The notes under the pieces were generated by a model. The model was given only the letters and a program-made list of their open reading frames with translations, was not told the origin of the DNA and made no database searches. Position numbers and translations under genes: made by a program. This document shows, in pieces, positions 1 to 8,669 of a stretch of DNA of 33,557 bases (positions within the stretch are counted from its first letter, which is position 1; every line of letters begins with the position of its first letter). The stretch spans positions 1 through 33,557 of the forward strand of contig JBAYIO010000065.1 of the NCBI GenBank assembly GCA_041665605.1, in the 5' to 3' direction. The DNA is from CAIPAT01 sp041665605 (GTDB lineage: Bacteria; Verrucomicrobiota; Lentisphaeria; Victivallales; Victivallaceae).

Positions 1-28
1 AACAGACTTACTGGTGTATTCATATTAC

Positions 29-86
29 GGAGCCCTCCTTTGGGTTTTAGGCTTTCGTAATATACTGTTACGAACAAAGGAGCTCC
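29..86 (+). terminator. Long imperfect hairpin, possible plus-strand terminator
   Basis: GGAGC plus TCCTTTG on the left (separated by a CC bulge) pair with CAAAGGAGCTCC on the right, giving 12 base pairs. Inside this, TTCGTAA (54-60) pairs with TTACGAA (68-74). On the plus strand the structure is followed within about 10 bases by the T-rich run TCTTTTTTATTTT. That fits a rho-independent terminator of a plus-strand gene lying left of the window. The alternative is the end of a small palindromic mobile element; no transposase is visible. Confidence 0.4.
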
Positions 87-220
87 ACTTTCATCTTTTT
101 TATTTTGTTAGGACAGATGTGATCTATGATACAAATTGAAGCTCATGTATTGCAATTATGGGCTGAATAATAAAAAATTTTACTTTTATGAATCATAAAA
201 ATCTCAGTCCGACAGGCTCC

Positions 221-382
221 TAGCAAAAATGCAGTCAAAATTCAAGTCTGGACAGCATTGATTTCATTGATGCTGGTAAAATATCTGAAATTCTTGTCGC
301 AGGCAGAATGGCACATTTCAACGCTGGTGGCATTCCTACGCTGGAATCTATTTGTGTACCGCAACTTGCGCGAATGGCTTGA
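221..382 (+). pseudogene. Possible C-terminal relic of an unrecognised gene
   Basis: The frame is open from a TAG just upstream to a TGA at 380-382, and encodes a peptide containing SLDSIDFIDAGKIS and HFNAGGIPTLESICVPQL. The composition looks protein-like rather than random. There is no start codon with a ribosome-binding site and no upstream coding continuation, so if it is coding it is a decayed 3' end. I do not recognise the family. A minus-strand open frame covers the same bases and looks less protein-like. Confidence 0.22.
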
Positions 383-540
383 CAATCCATTCGCCAAGCA
401 ACCCAATATTCATACAGAACAAATGGAATTCGCATTTTAGGACAGCATCTATTCAATTTTAGGGGGTACTTTTAACAGCAATCATTTTAGAATCAACTTT
501 TAGGTAAGAGAAGACTGCAAATTATGAAGTCGTTAAATTG

Positions 541-1863
541 TTAGGATATCTGTGACTTTAACTCCAGTTTGAAGAGGTTAACCGCTCCCTTGGTCAGCTT
601 GATGACATTACGGAATGTCCCCGCATTGGTTTTGGCGGTTATCTCGTAATCGCCATAAAAGCCATGGAATTTGTTAACTTTGCCATCAATATATTTCATT
701 GACGCATTGGTTTGCCATTCCTTTTTAATCAGCTGATGCAGTGCCTTATACGCTTTTTTGGGCGTAAGATCATAGTTTACCACACCGGCTCTCAGACTGT
801 TTTCACCTTCTTCACTGCCCATCGGAGCATAGGCAGCCGTACCGTCAACCATATTCCACCAGACAATACCATTGACCGCTACATGGCTGAACCAGATGCG
901 GTACAGTTTCTCCGTCACCAATCGCTGAAATTCATCGCCGTCGCCAAGATCGCGTCGGCTGACAATGCTGACTTCCGAAAAATTGATCGGAATATTTAGC
1001 CGTCCGTAAAGATCAAGGCACTGAAACAACACCTTCGGGTTCATGAAGATATCGGCGTACTGCCACAGTGATTGAAACATATGATATTGCAGACCAAGAG
1101 CATTGACTTTATATCCTCGTTCCAGCAATGACTTGACCAGAAGATAGACCGGGGTATAAGTACAACTATAGCGAAACCACATATTGTCATCATTATAGGT
1201 CTTTATACAATCGGGAAAATACTTTTGCGCCAAGTCAAATGCCAGTTCGACATGATCATTTGGCATATGACTTTGCGGAGCATCATGTTGCATGGTCTGT
1301 GCCTCGTTGCAGACATCCCATATTTTTATTTTATCAGCATAACGTTCGGCAATTTCCCGGAAGTGGCGATTGATCTGTTGAATCATTTCCTGTTCATTAT
1401 GACTTAGCCATTGAGGACGAAAATTGTGCCACAACAATGGATGGCCTTTGGGAATAATTCGGTATTTATCACAAAATCCCAGTACCCGATCAGGTGGCGG
1501 ACGGCGATAGATTGGAGCTGCATTCTTGTCAAAGCGCAGTTTCCCATATTCCGGCTCCATGTCGGACCAATAAAAAGGAACGACCGCCAGATTAAAAAGG
1601 TCGGCAAAAACCTCCTCATAACGGGCATTCTGTTCTGCCGAAGAGAACTGATCAACCATGAAAGCATTACAACCGAAATGGAATTCATGGTTTTTCTGAA
1701 TGAGTTGAATTTCAGATGCTTTTACCGGTTTCCCGGTATGATCAACCAGTTCGATTTGTCCGAAACCCTTCCGGTTAGTTTCAATGCCGTTATTGATCCG
1801 GTATTCGATTTCCGGATCGTCTTCCATAAGAAATCTCGCCAATTCTTTTGCTGTTTTATTCAT
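541..1863 (-). CDS. Glycoside hydrolase family 10 endo-1,4-beta-xylanase
   Basis: Predicted retaining xylanase that cleaves internal beta-1,4 bonds of xylan. The 440 residues carry the GH10 hallmarks in order: GHPLLWH (140-146), WDVCNE (182-187) with E187 as general acid/base, and NFSEVSI (294-300) with E297 as nucleophile. A WWNMVDG segment near residue 335 matches the usual tryptophan-rich end of the barrel. About 60 N-terminal residues precede the barrel and resemble the short beta domain found ahead of some GH10 enzymes. No signal peptide is evident, so the protein may be cytoplasmic and act on imported oligosaccharides. The ATG start has AAGGGA about eight bases upstream. It lies 56 bases downstream of a broken esterase gene, its probable former operon partner. 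Family assignment is firm; exact substrate is inferred. Confidence 0.92.
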   Translation of the reverse strand: MNKTAKELARFLMEDDPEIEYRINNGIETNRKGFGQIELVDHTGKPVKASEIQLIQKNHEFHFGCNAFMVDQFSSAEQNARYEEVFADLFNLAVVPFYWSDMEPEYGKLRFDKNAAPIYRRPPPDRVLGFCDKYRIIPKGHPLLWHNFRPQWLSHNEQEMIQQINRHFREIAERYADKIKIWDVCNEAQTMQHDAPQSHMPNDHVELAFDLAQKYFPDCIKTYNDDNMWFRYSCTYTPVYLLVKSLLERGYKVNALGLQYHMFQSLWQYADIFMNPKVLFQCLDLYGRLNIPINFSEVSIVSRRDLGDGDEFQRLVTEKLYRIWFSHVAVNGIVWWNMVDGTAAYAPMGSEEGENSLRAGVVNYDLTPKKAYKALHQLIKKEWQTNASMKYIDGKVNKFHGFYGDYEITAKTNAGTFRNVIKLTKGAVNLFKLELKSQIS

Positions 1864-1919
1864 GATATCATCCCTTTTTTGCTATATTCATACTCGAATC
1901 GCTGTCGTACCCCTTCCAT

Positions 1920-2404
1920 TTATGGTTGATTTTTACGTTGTGAGAATAGCCATTCAAGAAGTTTTTTTGTATAGGCGTAATCTCTGGCGTTGTGACCAAC
2001 TTCCGCAAATTCGGTGTAATGCGGTTTTCATCCATCCCGGCGTATTGCCGCAATGATGTCGTCGAGTGTAACAATTGCGGACTCCACGCGGGCGTAACTT
2101 GCGACGGCAGGGAATGCGGCAATGTGCCGAAATCGGTATTAACCCAGAGCATTTCCGTTGAACATTGCGGTGCAAAGATAAAGCATTTTTTCCGGTTTAT
2201 TTCAGGTTCAAGAAGCAATTGTGCAAAGCGCAGTTGGGCCAGGTTGTCGTTTTCGCAACTTCCCTTGCCGTGAAAATGAACGACCAGGGGATATGTTTCC
2301 GGACAATGCAAGCGCAACAACAATTCCTGCCCGTTTGACATAGGGTGGGTCCATGCCGAAAATCCGTTAACCGTTTCTCCTGATATTTGTTTTGAAGATA
2401 ACAT
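1920..2404 (-). pseudogene. Decayed alpha/beta-hydrolase esterase (internal deletion plus frameshift)
   Basis: The first part reads YPLVVHFHGKGS and later CFIFAPQC, closely matching YPLVVFFHGMGS and CFVLAPQC in the intact esterase encoded at 25937-26719. After this the homologous frame is lost. In a different frame, 1920-2027 encodes KPHYTEFAEVGHNARDYAY and KKLLEWLF, ending at a TAA, which matches the intact protein's C-terminus (PVYTEYPEVKHNAWDYSY, YEWMF). A TGA at 2028-2030 interrupts the join. The block with the nucleophile serine (GTSMGG in the paralogue) and the catalytic aspartate is absent, so the product cannot be an active serine esterase. The original start (ATG with AAAGAG upstream) is intact, so a truncated 178-residue chimeric peptide could still be made. 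Confidence 0.82.
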
Positions 2405-2531
2405 TTTTTTCTCTTTTTAAATTCAACACGGTGCCTCATTCATGATATTGAGTTTTATGACAACTGAATATCTTTTACGAAGTTGCTGTAAAACTCATTT
2501 TTCAACGAATCATCAGTTAAAAAAAGGAATC

Positions 2532-2553
2532 GCATCCGGGAATGCCCGGATGC
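2532..2553 (-). terminator. Rho-independent terminator of the LacI-pseudopilin-glycosidase unit
   Basis: GCATCCGGG (2532-2540) and CCCGGATGC (2545-2553) form a perfect 9-bp GC-rich stem with a 4-base loop. Read on the minus strand, the hairpin begins 16 bases after the stop codon of the large glycosidase gene and is followed by GATTCC and seven consecutive T residues. This is the clearest terminator in the window. Confidence 0.85.
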
Positions 2554-2569
2554 AAAAAGAGTCAGCCGT

Positions 2570-5500
2570 TTACCGGCCTAATTCCCATTTATAATTTTCC
2601 GAGACTGATTTGCTTTCGCCAATACCGGGGCGGCACTCCAGCCATCCTTTGCGTCCAGCTCCGTCATTGTCGTTTAGGATGAAATTAAAACTTATTTTAG
2701 CTTCTTTTTCATTATAAACGCCTGGAATTGATTTCCAGGGAATGGCGGCTTCATAGAGAGTATAACAGCCGGAAGACTTAGTCAATACCCGAGCATCAGA
2801 CAGGAACCCGACATGTCCAGTTGGAGATTTCAGCATGTACAACTGCCCCCCAACCGAAGTATCGGCCAAGAGCAATTCAAAAGCATATTCGTTATTAATG
2901 CCGAAAGATAACTGAAATCCATCGCCCAGCCAGGTTCCGCCATCAACCGATGGTTGAAAATGGACATTGTCTTTGACTCTGGCCGCTAAATACAGATACA
3001 GGGAATCCCATTGAAGTTTGATTTCTCCTGAAAGATCGTTTTCTCCTTGCCACCAGACTGCTAGCGGTTTTGCCTGATTTCTTCTGCAAAGATGAAAACC
3101 GTGAATGGAATTCCATTTATCCCAGTTTCCATCAATTATTACAGGAGAAACGGCTTGGGGAATGTAAGTACAGTCCAATCTATTGATTATTTTATAATCG
3201 TTCCCGTTGATGCGTCCGGAAAGCATTATTTCAGCTTCAATATTTGGGCTGTTTATATTATCTGGCAGTTTTACAGACATTTGCTGCTGCTGTCTCGGCG
3301 GCACATCAACATTTAGGATATTGCTGGCAGTTCCGCATTTCACTGCCAGGCGACCATGCTGCCGAATGCCGCTTAAGTTTGTTACATTCAAAATCAAAGG
3401 TATCCCTTTACGTAATGGTTTGTCGCAAGGGAAAATATCAAAGACCAATGGAGTGTTGACAGTCAAATTAAGTAATACTCGATTGCTGTTTCCGTATCGT
3501 AATTCCAGCAAATGCTTGCCAGGGATTGCATTATCTGGAATTTTGATGTCAATCTTTCCGATAGTTTCCATCCCACTGGACGCCGTAATATTCGCATTGA
3601 CAGTCTCACGCCATTCAGGCGGCAGTGTTAATGCAGGTTTTGCTGTTATTCCGGTGCCAGTCTTATTGATAATGCTGAATGGAATTGTTATTTCTTCTCC
3701 AGGAACAGCTTGGGGGATTGCGGGGCAGGCTATAAATAATTCCTGCCGTATCGCCGGAATTTCTGCAATTGCCGGAAGGTTGCATACCTTTGGAATTTTT
3801 GATGATGAATAAATCAATAGAACCGGACTTCTATCTATTTTCAGCGTCAACTCTTTATTTTGCACAACAAGCGATTGCATACTGGAGTTCGCTTTTTGCA
3901 ACATTGCACTGGAACCGTCTATCTCAGGTAATTCGAGATTTACTTTTGTATCTATATGGTCGGACCATAGCCCTATCGCAGTTTTTCCATCTTTAAGCAG
4001 ATAGCGATATCCATGTACTCCTGGAGTCAGTTCTAATTCTCCAAGACTGCGGGCACCAGCCAGCAGTCTGGCTATGCCGCAATAACTCCAAAACGATGGT
4101 TTCGGCCTGCCTGTTCCGTCAAAAATACCAAAATTAGCTTCCTGGTCCGTTGTTGCACCTTGCCAATCACTATTGCAATACCAGAAAATTTTGTATTGTT
4201 CCAACGCTGCGCACGTTAACAATAACTGTTTCAGCAAATCAGCCTGCAGTATATGAGATACTCCGCCCTGCGATTGTGTCGGCCAGCCAAATTCGGTGAG
4301 CCAGACAGGACGATTGCAGCGATATTTTTTCAGCAGCGATTCCAAACCGTTAAGCTGACTTTTCATCACCTTGGGACTGAAAGAATGACACCACTGATAT
4401 GGATGCACGCTGACAAAATCAAAGTAATCTGTCATTCCTGATTTCAAGCATTCTTCGATAAAAGTCAAATCTACTCCGGCAGTACTGAATCCGCCGACCA
4501 TGCAATTCGGATCCGCCTTTTTAGCCATAATATAGGCGATATTGTTGATTGCTGTATATTGTTGCGGAGAAGTCGCCAGATCCGGTTCATTCGCTATTTC
4601 CCAGTATTTCACCTTGTCCTTAAACGTGGAAACCATTCGATAAACCCAGTCTCCCCACTGCAATAATGAAGGCTCTTTTTCATTATAATTCAATGTTTTA
4701 TAACTTCCGTGCGCAAAAGAATCAAGGCTGTTCAGTTTGGACGGCAACGTTCCGCCGAGCCGACAGGTAAGCAGAAAACGTCGGGGATTGAGAATTGCCA
4801 ACGTCATAATTTTATTGTCATACGCACTATCCACGGTTTTTTTGAAAGAGGATGTTGTTTGTTCAAAACTTTTATCAGGATACCATTCAGGCGGAGCATA
4901 ATTGACATCAATCCTAATCCACTTTATACCACAGGCACCAATGCTGTCGCAATTTGATGATTTCTGGCATATGCCGAAAATACTTTCAGGATCGAATTTT
5001 CCGGTCGACACATCAGGCAATACGGTCAAATCATTGATGATCATCGTTTCAATGCATTTTCCGTCAGGGGTTGACAGTTGGATTTCAAGGCGAGCAGAAC
5101 CAATATTGGGTGTCGGCAGACTGAAGTTTAGAATTTCCGTGTCAGCTTTAATTTTTTTATCTATTTTAGCATATGGAATCTTACTTCCCTGCTGAAATAT
5201 TTTTGCCTCTGCGGTTAACAGTGAGAATTTAGTTTTGTATATCTGTTTTACAGCAAAAGAGAATTCGCTATTACTGCCGATTTGCAAGAAACGCTTTCCT
5301 AAATAATTGAGCGATATGGCATTGGATGGATTGTTTTCGTCAACAACAGTATTAACACTCAAACCGTCAAGATATGCTGTTCCGGCAGCCTTTCCGTCTG
5401 GAGTCCATGAAAAAACAATACTATCCAGAGTTAACGGCAGATTCAGTGTCCCATTTTTATCACCTCCCCAATGGATGGAAGTGGCTTCTGCTGGAATGAT

Positions 5501-5971
5501 TATTTTGCGCCAGCCGTCCCAGTCGATTTTGCACACGTCGCGTTGAAATATCTCGCCGCTGGTATCCCGCAAACGAATGCCCAGATTAAGGTTAGGTTTA
5601 TCTGCGTATAGCCAGAACTCATATGTTTGAGGAAAGCCAGGAGTTCTAAAATTCACTCCCAGTGCGATAAAATCACCATTATTAGGGGAATTGCCGAAAT
5701 CCCAGCCCAGTTTCAGGCTGAATCTCCCATTATGATTTTGTTCCGTTGATTTGCCAATTACCGTGAATTTTGCTTTGGCATTACTATATTGGAAAAAGCT
5801 TGGCTCTTTTTTCTCTAAGTCACAGATATTTAAAGAAACAGTTTTAGTATTTTGGGCGTCGGCAGCAAAGCTAGTGACTGAAATTACCAGCAATAATCCA
5901 ATAATCGTCAATGCCACGTAATGCCAGAAATTGATCTTTCTCAATAAATATTTCATGTAATAATCTCTCAT
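2570..5971 (-). CDS. Large secreted modular clan GH-A glycoside hydrolase
   Basis: Predicted exported or surface glycosidase of 1133 residues. A signal sequence or anchor lies near residues 6-37 (hydrophobic VALTIIGLLLVISV then SFAADAQ). A galactose-binding-like beta domain (about 45-215) follows. The catalytic TIM barrel (about 325-650) has WEIANE with acid/base E462 and VWLTEFGW with nucleophile E560, the clan GH-A arrangement; it looks closest to GH39/GH5-type enzymes. Next comes an immunoglobulin-like NEW3-type segment around PPEWRETV and PGKHLLELRYG (about 760-835), and then a C-terminal CBM9-like domain (about 943-1133, starting VIIDGNWDKW). An upstream TTG/ATG would extend it into the pseudopilin gene; the ATG at 5971 was chosen because it leaves a clean 19-base gap and a proper signal peptide. 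The ATG at 5956 is also possible. It is the last gene of the LacI unit. Substrate unknown. Confidence 0.85.
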   Translation of the reverse strand: MRDYYMKYLLRKINFWHYVALTIIGLLLVISVTSFAADAQNTKTVSLNICDLEKKEPSFFQYSNAKAKFTVIGKSTEQNHNGRFSLKLGWDFGNSPNNGDFIALGVNFRTPGFPQTYEFWLYADKPNLNLGIRLRDTSGEIFQRDVCKIDWDGWRKIIIPAEATSIHWGGDKNGTLNLPLTLDSIVFSWTPDGKAAGTAYLDGLSVNTVVDENNPSNAISLNYLGKRFLQIGSNSEFSFAVKQIYKTKFSLLTAEAKIFQQGSKIPYAKIDKKIKADTEILNFSLPTPNIGSARLEIQLSTPDGKCIETMIINDLTVLPDVSTGKFDPESIFGICQKSSNCDSIGACGIKWIRIDVNYAPPEWYPDKSFEQTTSSFKKTVDSAYDNKIMTLAILNPRRFLLTCRLGGTLPSKLNSLDSFAHGSYKTLNYNEKEPSLLQWGDWVYRMVSTFKDKVKYWEIANEPDLATSPQQYTAINNIAYIMAKKADPNCMVGGFSTAGVDLTFIEECLKSGMTDYFDFVSVHPYQWCHSFSPKVMKSQLNGLESLLKKYRCNRPVWLTEFGWPTQSQGGVSHILQADLLKQLLLTCAALEQYKIFWYCNSDWQGATTDQEANFGIFDGTGRPKPSFWSYCGIARLLAGARSLGELELTPGVHGYRYLLKDGKTAIGLWSDHIDTKVNLELPEIDGSSAMLQKANSSMQSLVVQNKELTLKIDRSPVLLIYSSSKIPKVCNLPAIAEIPAIRQELFIACPAIPQAVPGEEITIPFSIINKTGTGITAKPALTLPPEWRETVNANITASSGMETIGKIDIKIPDNAIPGKHLLELRYGNSNRVLLNLTVNTPLVFDIFPCDKPLRKGIPLILNVTNLSGIRQHGRLAVKCGTASNILNVDVPPRQQQQMSVKLPDNINSPNIEAEIMLSGRINGNDYKIINRLDCTYIPQAVSPVIIDGNWDKWNSIHGFHLCRRNQAKPLAVWWQGENDLSGEIKLQWDSLYLYLAARVKDNVHFQPSVDGGTWLGDGFQLSFGINNEYAFELLLADTSVGGQLYMLKSPTGHVGFLSDARVLTKSSGCYTLYEAAIPWKSIPGVYNEKEAKISFNFILNDNDGAGRKGWLECRPGIGESKSVSENYKWELGR

Positions 5972-5990
5972 AAAGTTACTCTTTTTATCT

Positions 5991-6629
5991 CTACCATGAT
6001 TCTTTAACCGGATTGCCTGCATCAAACTTCAATTTACATTCAGATGCCTTTAGGGTACTGGCATGACCATCTCCCCAGACAATATTCTTCATTCCTTTGA
6101 GGTGACTGATTGAATACATATTTGATGAGTCGCGGTCTTTGAGCAAAACAGCTTTGGATATGTTTTTATTCCTGATGAGTCTCGGAGAGAAGGCACCATT
6201 CTTAAAGAATTCATCTCGGCCAATACTTCCAAAATAGGAATAAGTTGTATAGGAGACAGAGCCCAAACCGGCATCAACATAATATGATTTCCAGTATTTA
6301 GGATACCAGAAAGCGTTATCTCCCGGGCAGAAATATGCCCGTGGCGAAATATATTGTTTCATCGGGTCAATATATGTTTTTGATGGCAGTTCCCACGGGG
6401 CCAGCCAGCTTAGCCATGGGGCATAGCCCCAAGAATAGCTCTCTGGAAATCGATCTTTGAAGTCACCTGCATACATATGCAATGATTGTCCGTGTTGTCT
6501 GAGCTGATTTAAGCAGGCTCCTCGTTTCGCGGTGTCCCGCGCCTTTGATAGTGCAGGTAATAATAATGAAGCAAGAATTGCTATAATTGCAATCACTACC
6601 AAGAGTTCAATTAGTGTAAAAAGTTTCAC
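5991..6629 (-). CDS. Pseudopilin-like protein with prepilin N-terminal methylation domain (copy A)
   Basis: The 212-residue protein starts MKLFTLIELLVVIAIIAILA, the type IV prepilin / type II secretion pseudopilin signature. Here the leader before the conserved F is only three residues and lacks the usual glycine, so processing by a prepilin peptidase is uncertain. The rest (DTAKRGACLNQLRQHGQSLHMYA, ending in NIVWGDGHAS) fits the DUF1559-type 'H-X9-DG' pseudopilin-like family abundant in Lentisphaerae and Planctomycetes. The start is GTG, supported by AGGGG eight bases upstream. It sits 17 bases after the LacI gene and 19 bases before the large glycosidase, so the three are almost certainly co-transcribed. 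Role inferred: an accessory pilin/pseudopilin tied to this glycosidase. Confidence 0.85.
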   Translation of the reverse strand: MKLFTLIELLVVIAIIAILASLLLPALSKARDTAKRGACLNQLRQHGQSLHMYAGDFKDRFPESYSWGYAPWLSWLAPWELPSKTYIDPMKQYISPRAYFCPGDNAFWYPKYWKSYYVDAGLGSVSYTTYSYFGSIGRDEFFKNGAFSPRLIRNKNISKAVLLKDRDSSNMYSISHLKGMKNIVWGDGHASTLKASECKLKFDAGNPVKESW

Positions 6630-6646
6630 TTTTATTTCCCCTAGTT

Positions 6647-7741
6647 TTAATTATTAGTTATTAGTTTGATCTGCGAACATGAATCACGCACAACAAGTAG
6701 GGCTGGGCAGAGAATGGAATGGGGGTCCTCCTCACCCCCTTTCTTTAACATATTTAAAAGTATTTTAACAGCTTTTCTACCTAAGCTTCTGGCCGGATAC
6801 TGCAACGAGGTAAGTGTGGGAAATAACGATTCGCAAATCCGGATGTCATTATCGAATCCAATCACAGAAACATCACGGCCGACTTGCAAGCCGCGTTTCT
6901 GTAAATAACGGTAGATGCCAATGGCCATCCAGTCGTTAGCGGCCAGCAGCGCAGTCGGGACATTCTGCCGATTGAATAGCGGATCAAGCAACTCGTCCAT
7001 TACCGGAGGCGTTATTTCAGCCTTTTTGACTGTAGACACCGGTTTCGTCAATGCCTTTATAGACTCAAATTCAGCGCCATAATCTAATCCCATCTGCAAC
7101 AATGCTTCCCTGTACGCAGCCCGGCGTTCCGTAAAATCTGTATGATCCGGATCTTTATTGACAAAAGCAATTTTACGATGCCCCAGTTCGTAAAGTTCTT
7201 TTACCGCATTGATGACGGCCTGCCGGTTATCAACGTTTACCGTGGGAATCGACATGCCGTCATAATACGAACCGATGCCTACCACTGAAGTCAATGAAGA
7301 GATTTTGGCGCACAATTGAGTGTCGATAGAACCGAACAAAATCACCCCTTCGACTTTACGGTCCAAAAGCAGATTCGGGATGTTTTCATTGTCGGTAATA
7401 TTTGAGATCAGCAGATGATAACCATTTTCCGCAACGGCAGCCTGAACCGCCGCGATCATAGTCGTTACAAACGGTACTTCCAACATGCTGCTCTCGGTAT
7501 TCGGCATGATGAAACCGACATTGCCTGACCATATTCCCTTTTTGTCGCCGTCTAGATTTTTTCGCAACGAACGCGCTACCGAATCAGGACAGTACTCGAG
7601 TTGCAAGATTGCTCTTTGTACCGCCTCTCTGGCCGTAACCGAAACTTTGGGATTACCGTTGAGAACTCGCGACGCTGTTCCGATTGAGACATTCGCGTGC
7701 CGCGCTACATCGCCTAAAGTTGTTTTTTCAGCCGTATCCAA
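6647..7741 (-). CDS. LacI/GalR-family transcriptional regulator
   Basis: Sugar-responsive DNA-binding regulator of 364 residues. The N-terminal helix-turn-helix reads TTLGDVARHANVSIGTASRVLNG-type sequence at about 7-30, followed by the hinge helix around SVARSLRKN (55-63). A periplasmic-binding-protein-like effector domain fills the rest (IGFIMPNTES..., VIGFDND..., ending SILCPALLVVRDSC). The start codon is TTG, chosen because AGGAG lies eight bases upstream and the HTH begins directly after it. It is first in a unit with a pseudopilin and a modular glycosidase, so it very probably controls that unit and itself. A consensus promoter and an AATCGATT palindrome lie just upstream. The effector sugar cannot be told from sequence. 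Confidence 0.93.
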   Translation of the reverse strand: MDTAEKTTLGDVARHANVSIGTASRVLNGNPKVSVTAREAVQRAILQLEYCPDSVARSLRKNLDGDKKGIWSGNVGFIMPNTESSMLEVPFVTTMIAAVQAAVAENGYHLLISNITDNENIPNLLLDRKVEGVILFGSIDTQLCAKISSLTSVVGIGSYYDGMSIPTVNVDNRQAVINAVKELYELGHRKIAFVNKDPDHTDFTERRAAYREALLQMGLDYGAEFESIKALTKPVSTVKKAEITPPVMDELLDPLFNRQNVPTALLAANDWMAIGIYRYLQKRGLQVGRDVSVIGFDNDIRICESLFPTLTSLQYPARSLGRKAVKILLNMLKKGGEEDPHSILCPALLVVRDSCSQIKLITNN

Positions 7742-8064
7742 CTTGTAATCTCCTAGTGTTTGCGTTATGATGAATCGATTACACTAACATTATAACCGGG
7801 AAATAAGTATTTGTCAAGAGGGCTTTGGGCAAAATTTCTCAAAAGAATTTATGAATTTATGGGTAACAGATATTGAGGTAAAGAAGTAATGAACAAAGTG
7901 TTTAACCCCTGGAGCGGAAGGCTTCTAATTAACAAGGTGCAAAGAACGAGAAAGAGCTATGACAGCAAATACTGGTGCCCAAAATTATTTTTTGTTATAA
8001 GGTACCCGTCGAGTAAATCGGGCGTCGCCATTCTTAATCTTAGCGGTAAGATACCGGAAGCTCT
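7742..8064. other. Intergenic region between LacI unit and guanine deaminase
   Basis: The left part holds the LacI promoter. The remainder contains a plus-strand open frame of 59 codons (ATG at 7889, TAA at 8066-8068) starting MNKVFNPWSGRLLINK, with GAGGT about nine bases upstream. It resembles no family I know and overlaps the 3' end of the deaminase gene by four bases on the opposite strand, so I do not call it a gene. No strong terminator for the deaminase operon is visible; the best inverted repeat is CGGTA/TACCG, which has no T-tract. Confidence 0.5.
7773..7817 (-). promoter_or_regulatory. Consensus sigma-70 promoter with candidate LacI-type operator
   Basis: On the minus strand, TTGACA (7812-7817) and TATAAT (7789-7794) are both perfect consensus hexamers with a 17-base spacer. 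The 8-bp palindrome AATCGATT (7773-7780) lies where transcription should start. Its centre resembles LacI/GalR operators (TGTAATCGATTCA on the coding strand), although the outer positions are not symmetrical. A repressor bound here would block the promoter, consistent with autoregulation. Confidence 0.75.
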
Positions 8065-8640
8065 TTAATATCTTGGATTTTCTGATGCTTGCCAGAGTTT
8101 GAAGGCTTCAAGCGCTTCCGGGAATTCGGCTTTGCGGACTTTCAGTTGACGCTGTTCAAAGGGCTGCGCCAGTTCATTGTAGATTGCCATATCGAGGAAG
8201 CCGTGGTCACAGGCATCAAAACGGGTCAGCGCGAAGGTCAGCACCGGAATCTGCGCCCAGCGGATCGCGCCGTAACACATCGGGCAGGGTTCGCAACTGC
8301 TGTAGAGTTCGCAATGTGAAGAACGGGCGGGCTGCATCAGGTTGGAGGCTTCATCCGAAATGTTGTTCAGGTTGAATACGCCGAGTTCATTGCAGGCCTG
8401 GCGGATGACGGATATTTCCGCATGAGCGGTGGGATCACAGCATTCGGCAACATGGTTGCAATCCACCCAGTGGCGGATGACTTTACCGGTTTCATCGTCG
8501 ATATGAACCAGCACGGCACCGAACGGACCGCCGCCCGCGCGGACAGAATCCGCCGCGGCAGCGCAAGCCATTCTCATCCAGTCATCGGGACTGGTTTTGA
8601 TTTTCTCGTAAAGGCTGTTTTTGTTCTCGCCGGATGCCAT
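8065..8640 (-). CDS. Nucleoside deaminase, guanine-deaminase-like
   Basis: Zinc hydrolase of the cytidine deaminase fold, 191 residues. The metal and catalytic motif is HAE (H73, E75), with the second motif PCPMC (C119, C122). The C-terminal region (DMAIYNELAQPFEQR...) resembles bacterial guanine deaminases of the GuaD type, which convert guanine to xanthine, rather than tRNA adenosine deaminases, which are shorter at this end. Substrate is therefore probably guanine but could be another base. The start is ATG with GGAGG six bases upstream. It follows the purQ-like gene by 29 bases, so the two are likely co-transcribed, which fits a purine role. Confidence 0.82.
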   Translation of the reverse strand: MASGENKNSLYEKIKTSPDDWMRMACAAAADSVRAGGGPFGAVLVHIDDETGKVIRHWVDCNHVAECCDPTAHAEISVIRQACNELGVFNLNNISDEASNLMQPARSSHCELYSSCEPCPMCYGAIRWAQIPVLTFALTRFDACDHGFLDMAIYNELAQPFEQRQLKVRKAEFPEALEAFKLWQASENPRY

Positions 8641-8669
8641 GTTAAACCTCCGGGGTTTAAAACGTGCGC

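Larger units (their letters stand above)
1..540. other. Left-edge intergenic region without an intact gene
   Basis: No convincing gene is seen here. The stretch is AT-rich and holds a strong hairpin near its left end and a short open frame that may be a gene relic (both listed separately). GGACAG recurs three times (near 112, 248 and 440), which faintly recalls the GGACAG-containing repeats at the right end of the window, but the copies are too short and divergent to call a repeat family. No hairpin with a T-tract was found directly downstream of the xylanase stop codon. Confidence 0.6.

Noticed and set aside
3207..3812. 201-codon plus-strand open frame
   Set aside because: Antisense to the large glycosidase; composition is that of a shadow frame.
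5972..6025. Upstream TTG/ATG start for the large glycosidase
   Set aside because: It would overlap the pseudopilin gene by 35 bases and add a basic tail before the signal peptide.
7889..8068. 59-codon plus-strand small gene
   Set aside because: A GAGGT site lies upstream, but there is no promoter or homology cue, and an open frame of this length is expected by chance; kept only as a note in the intergenic entry.
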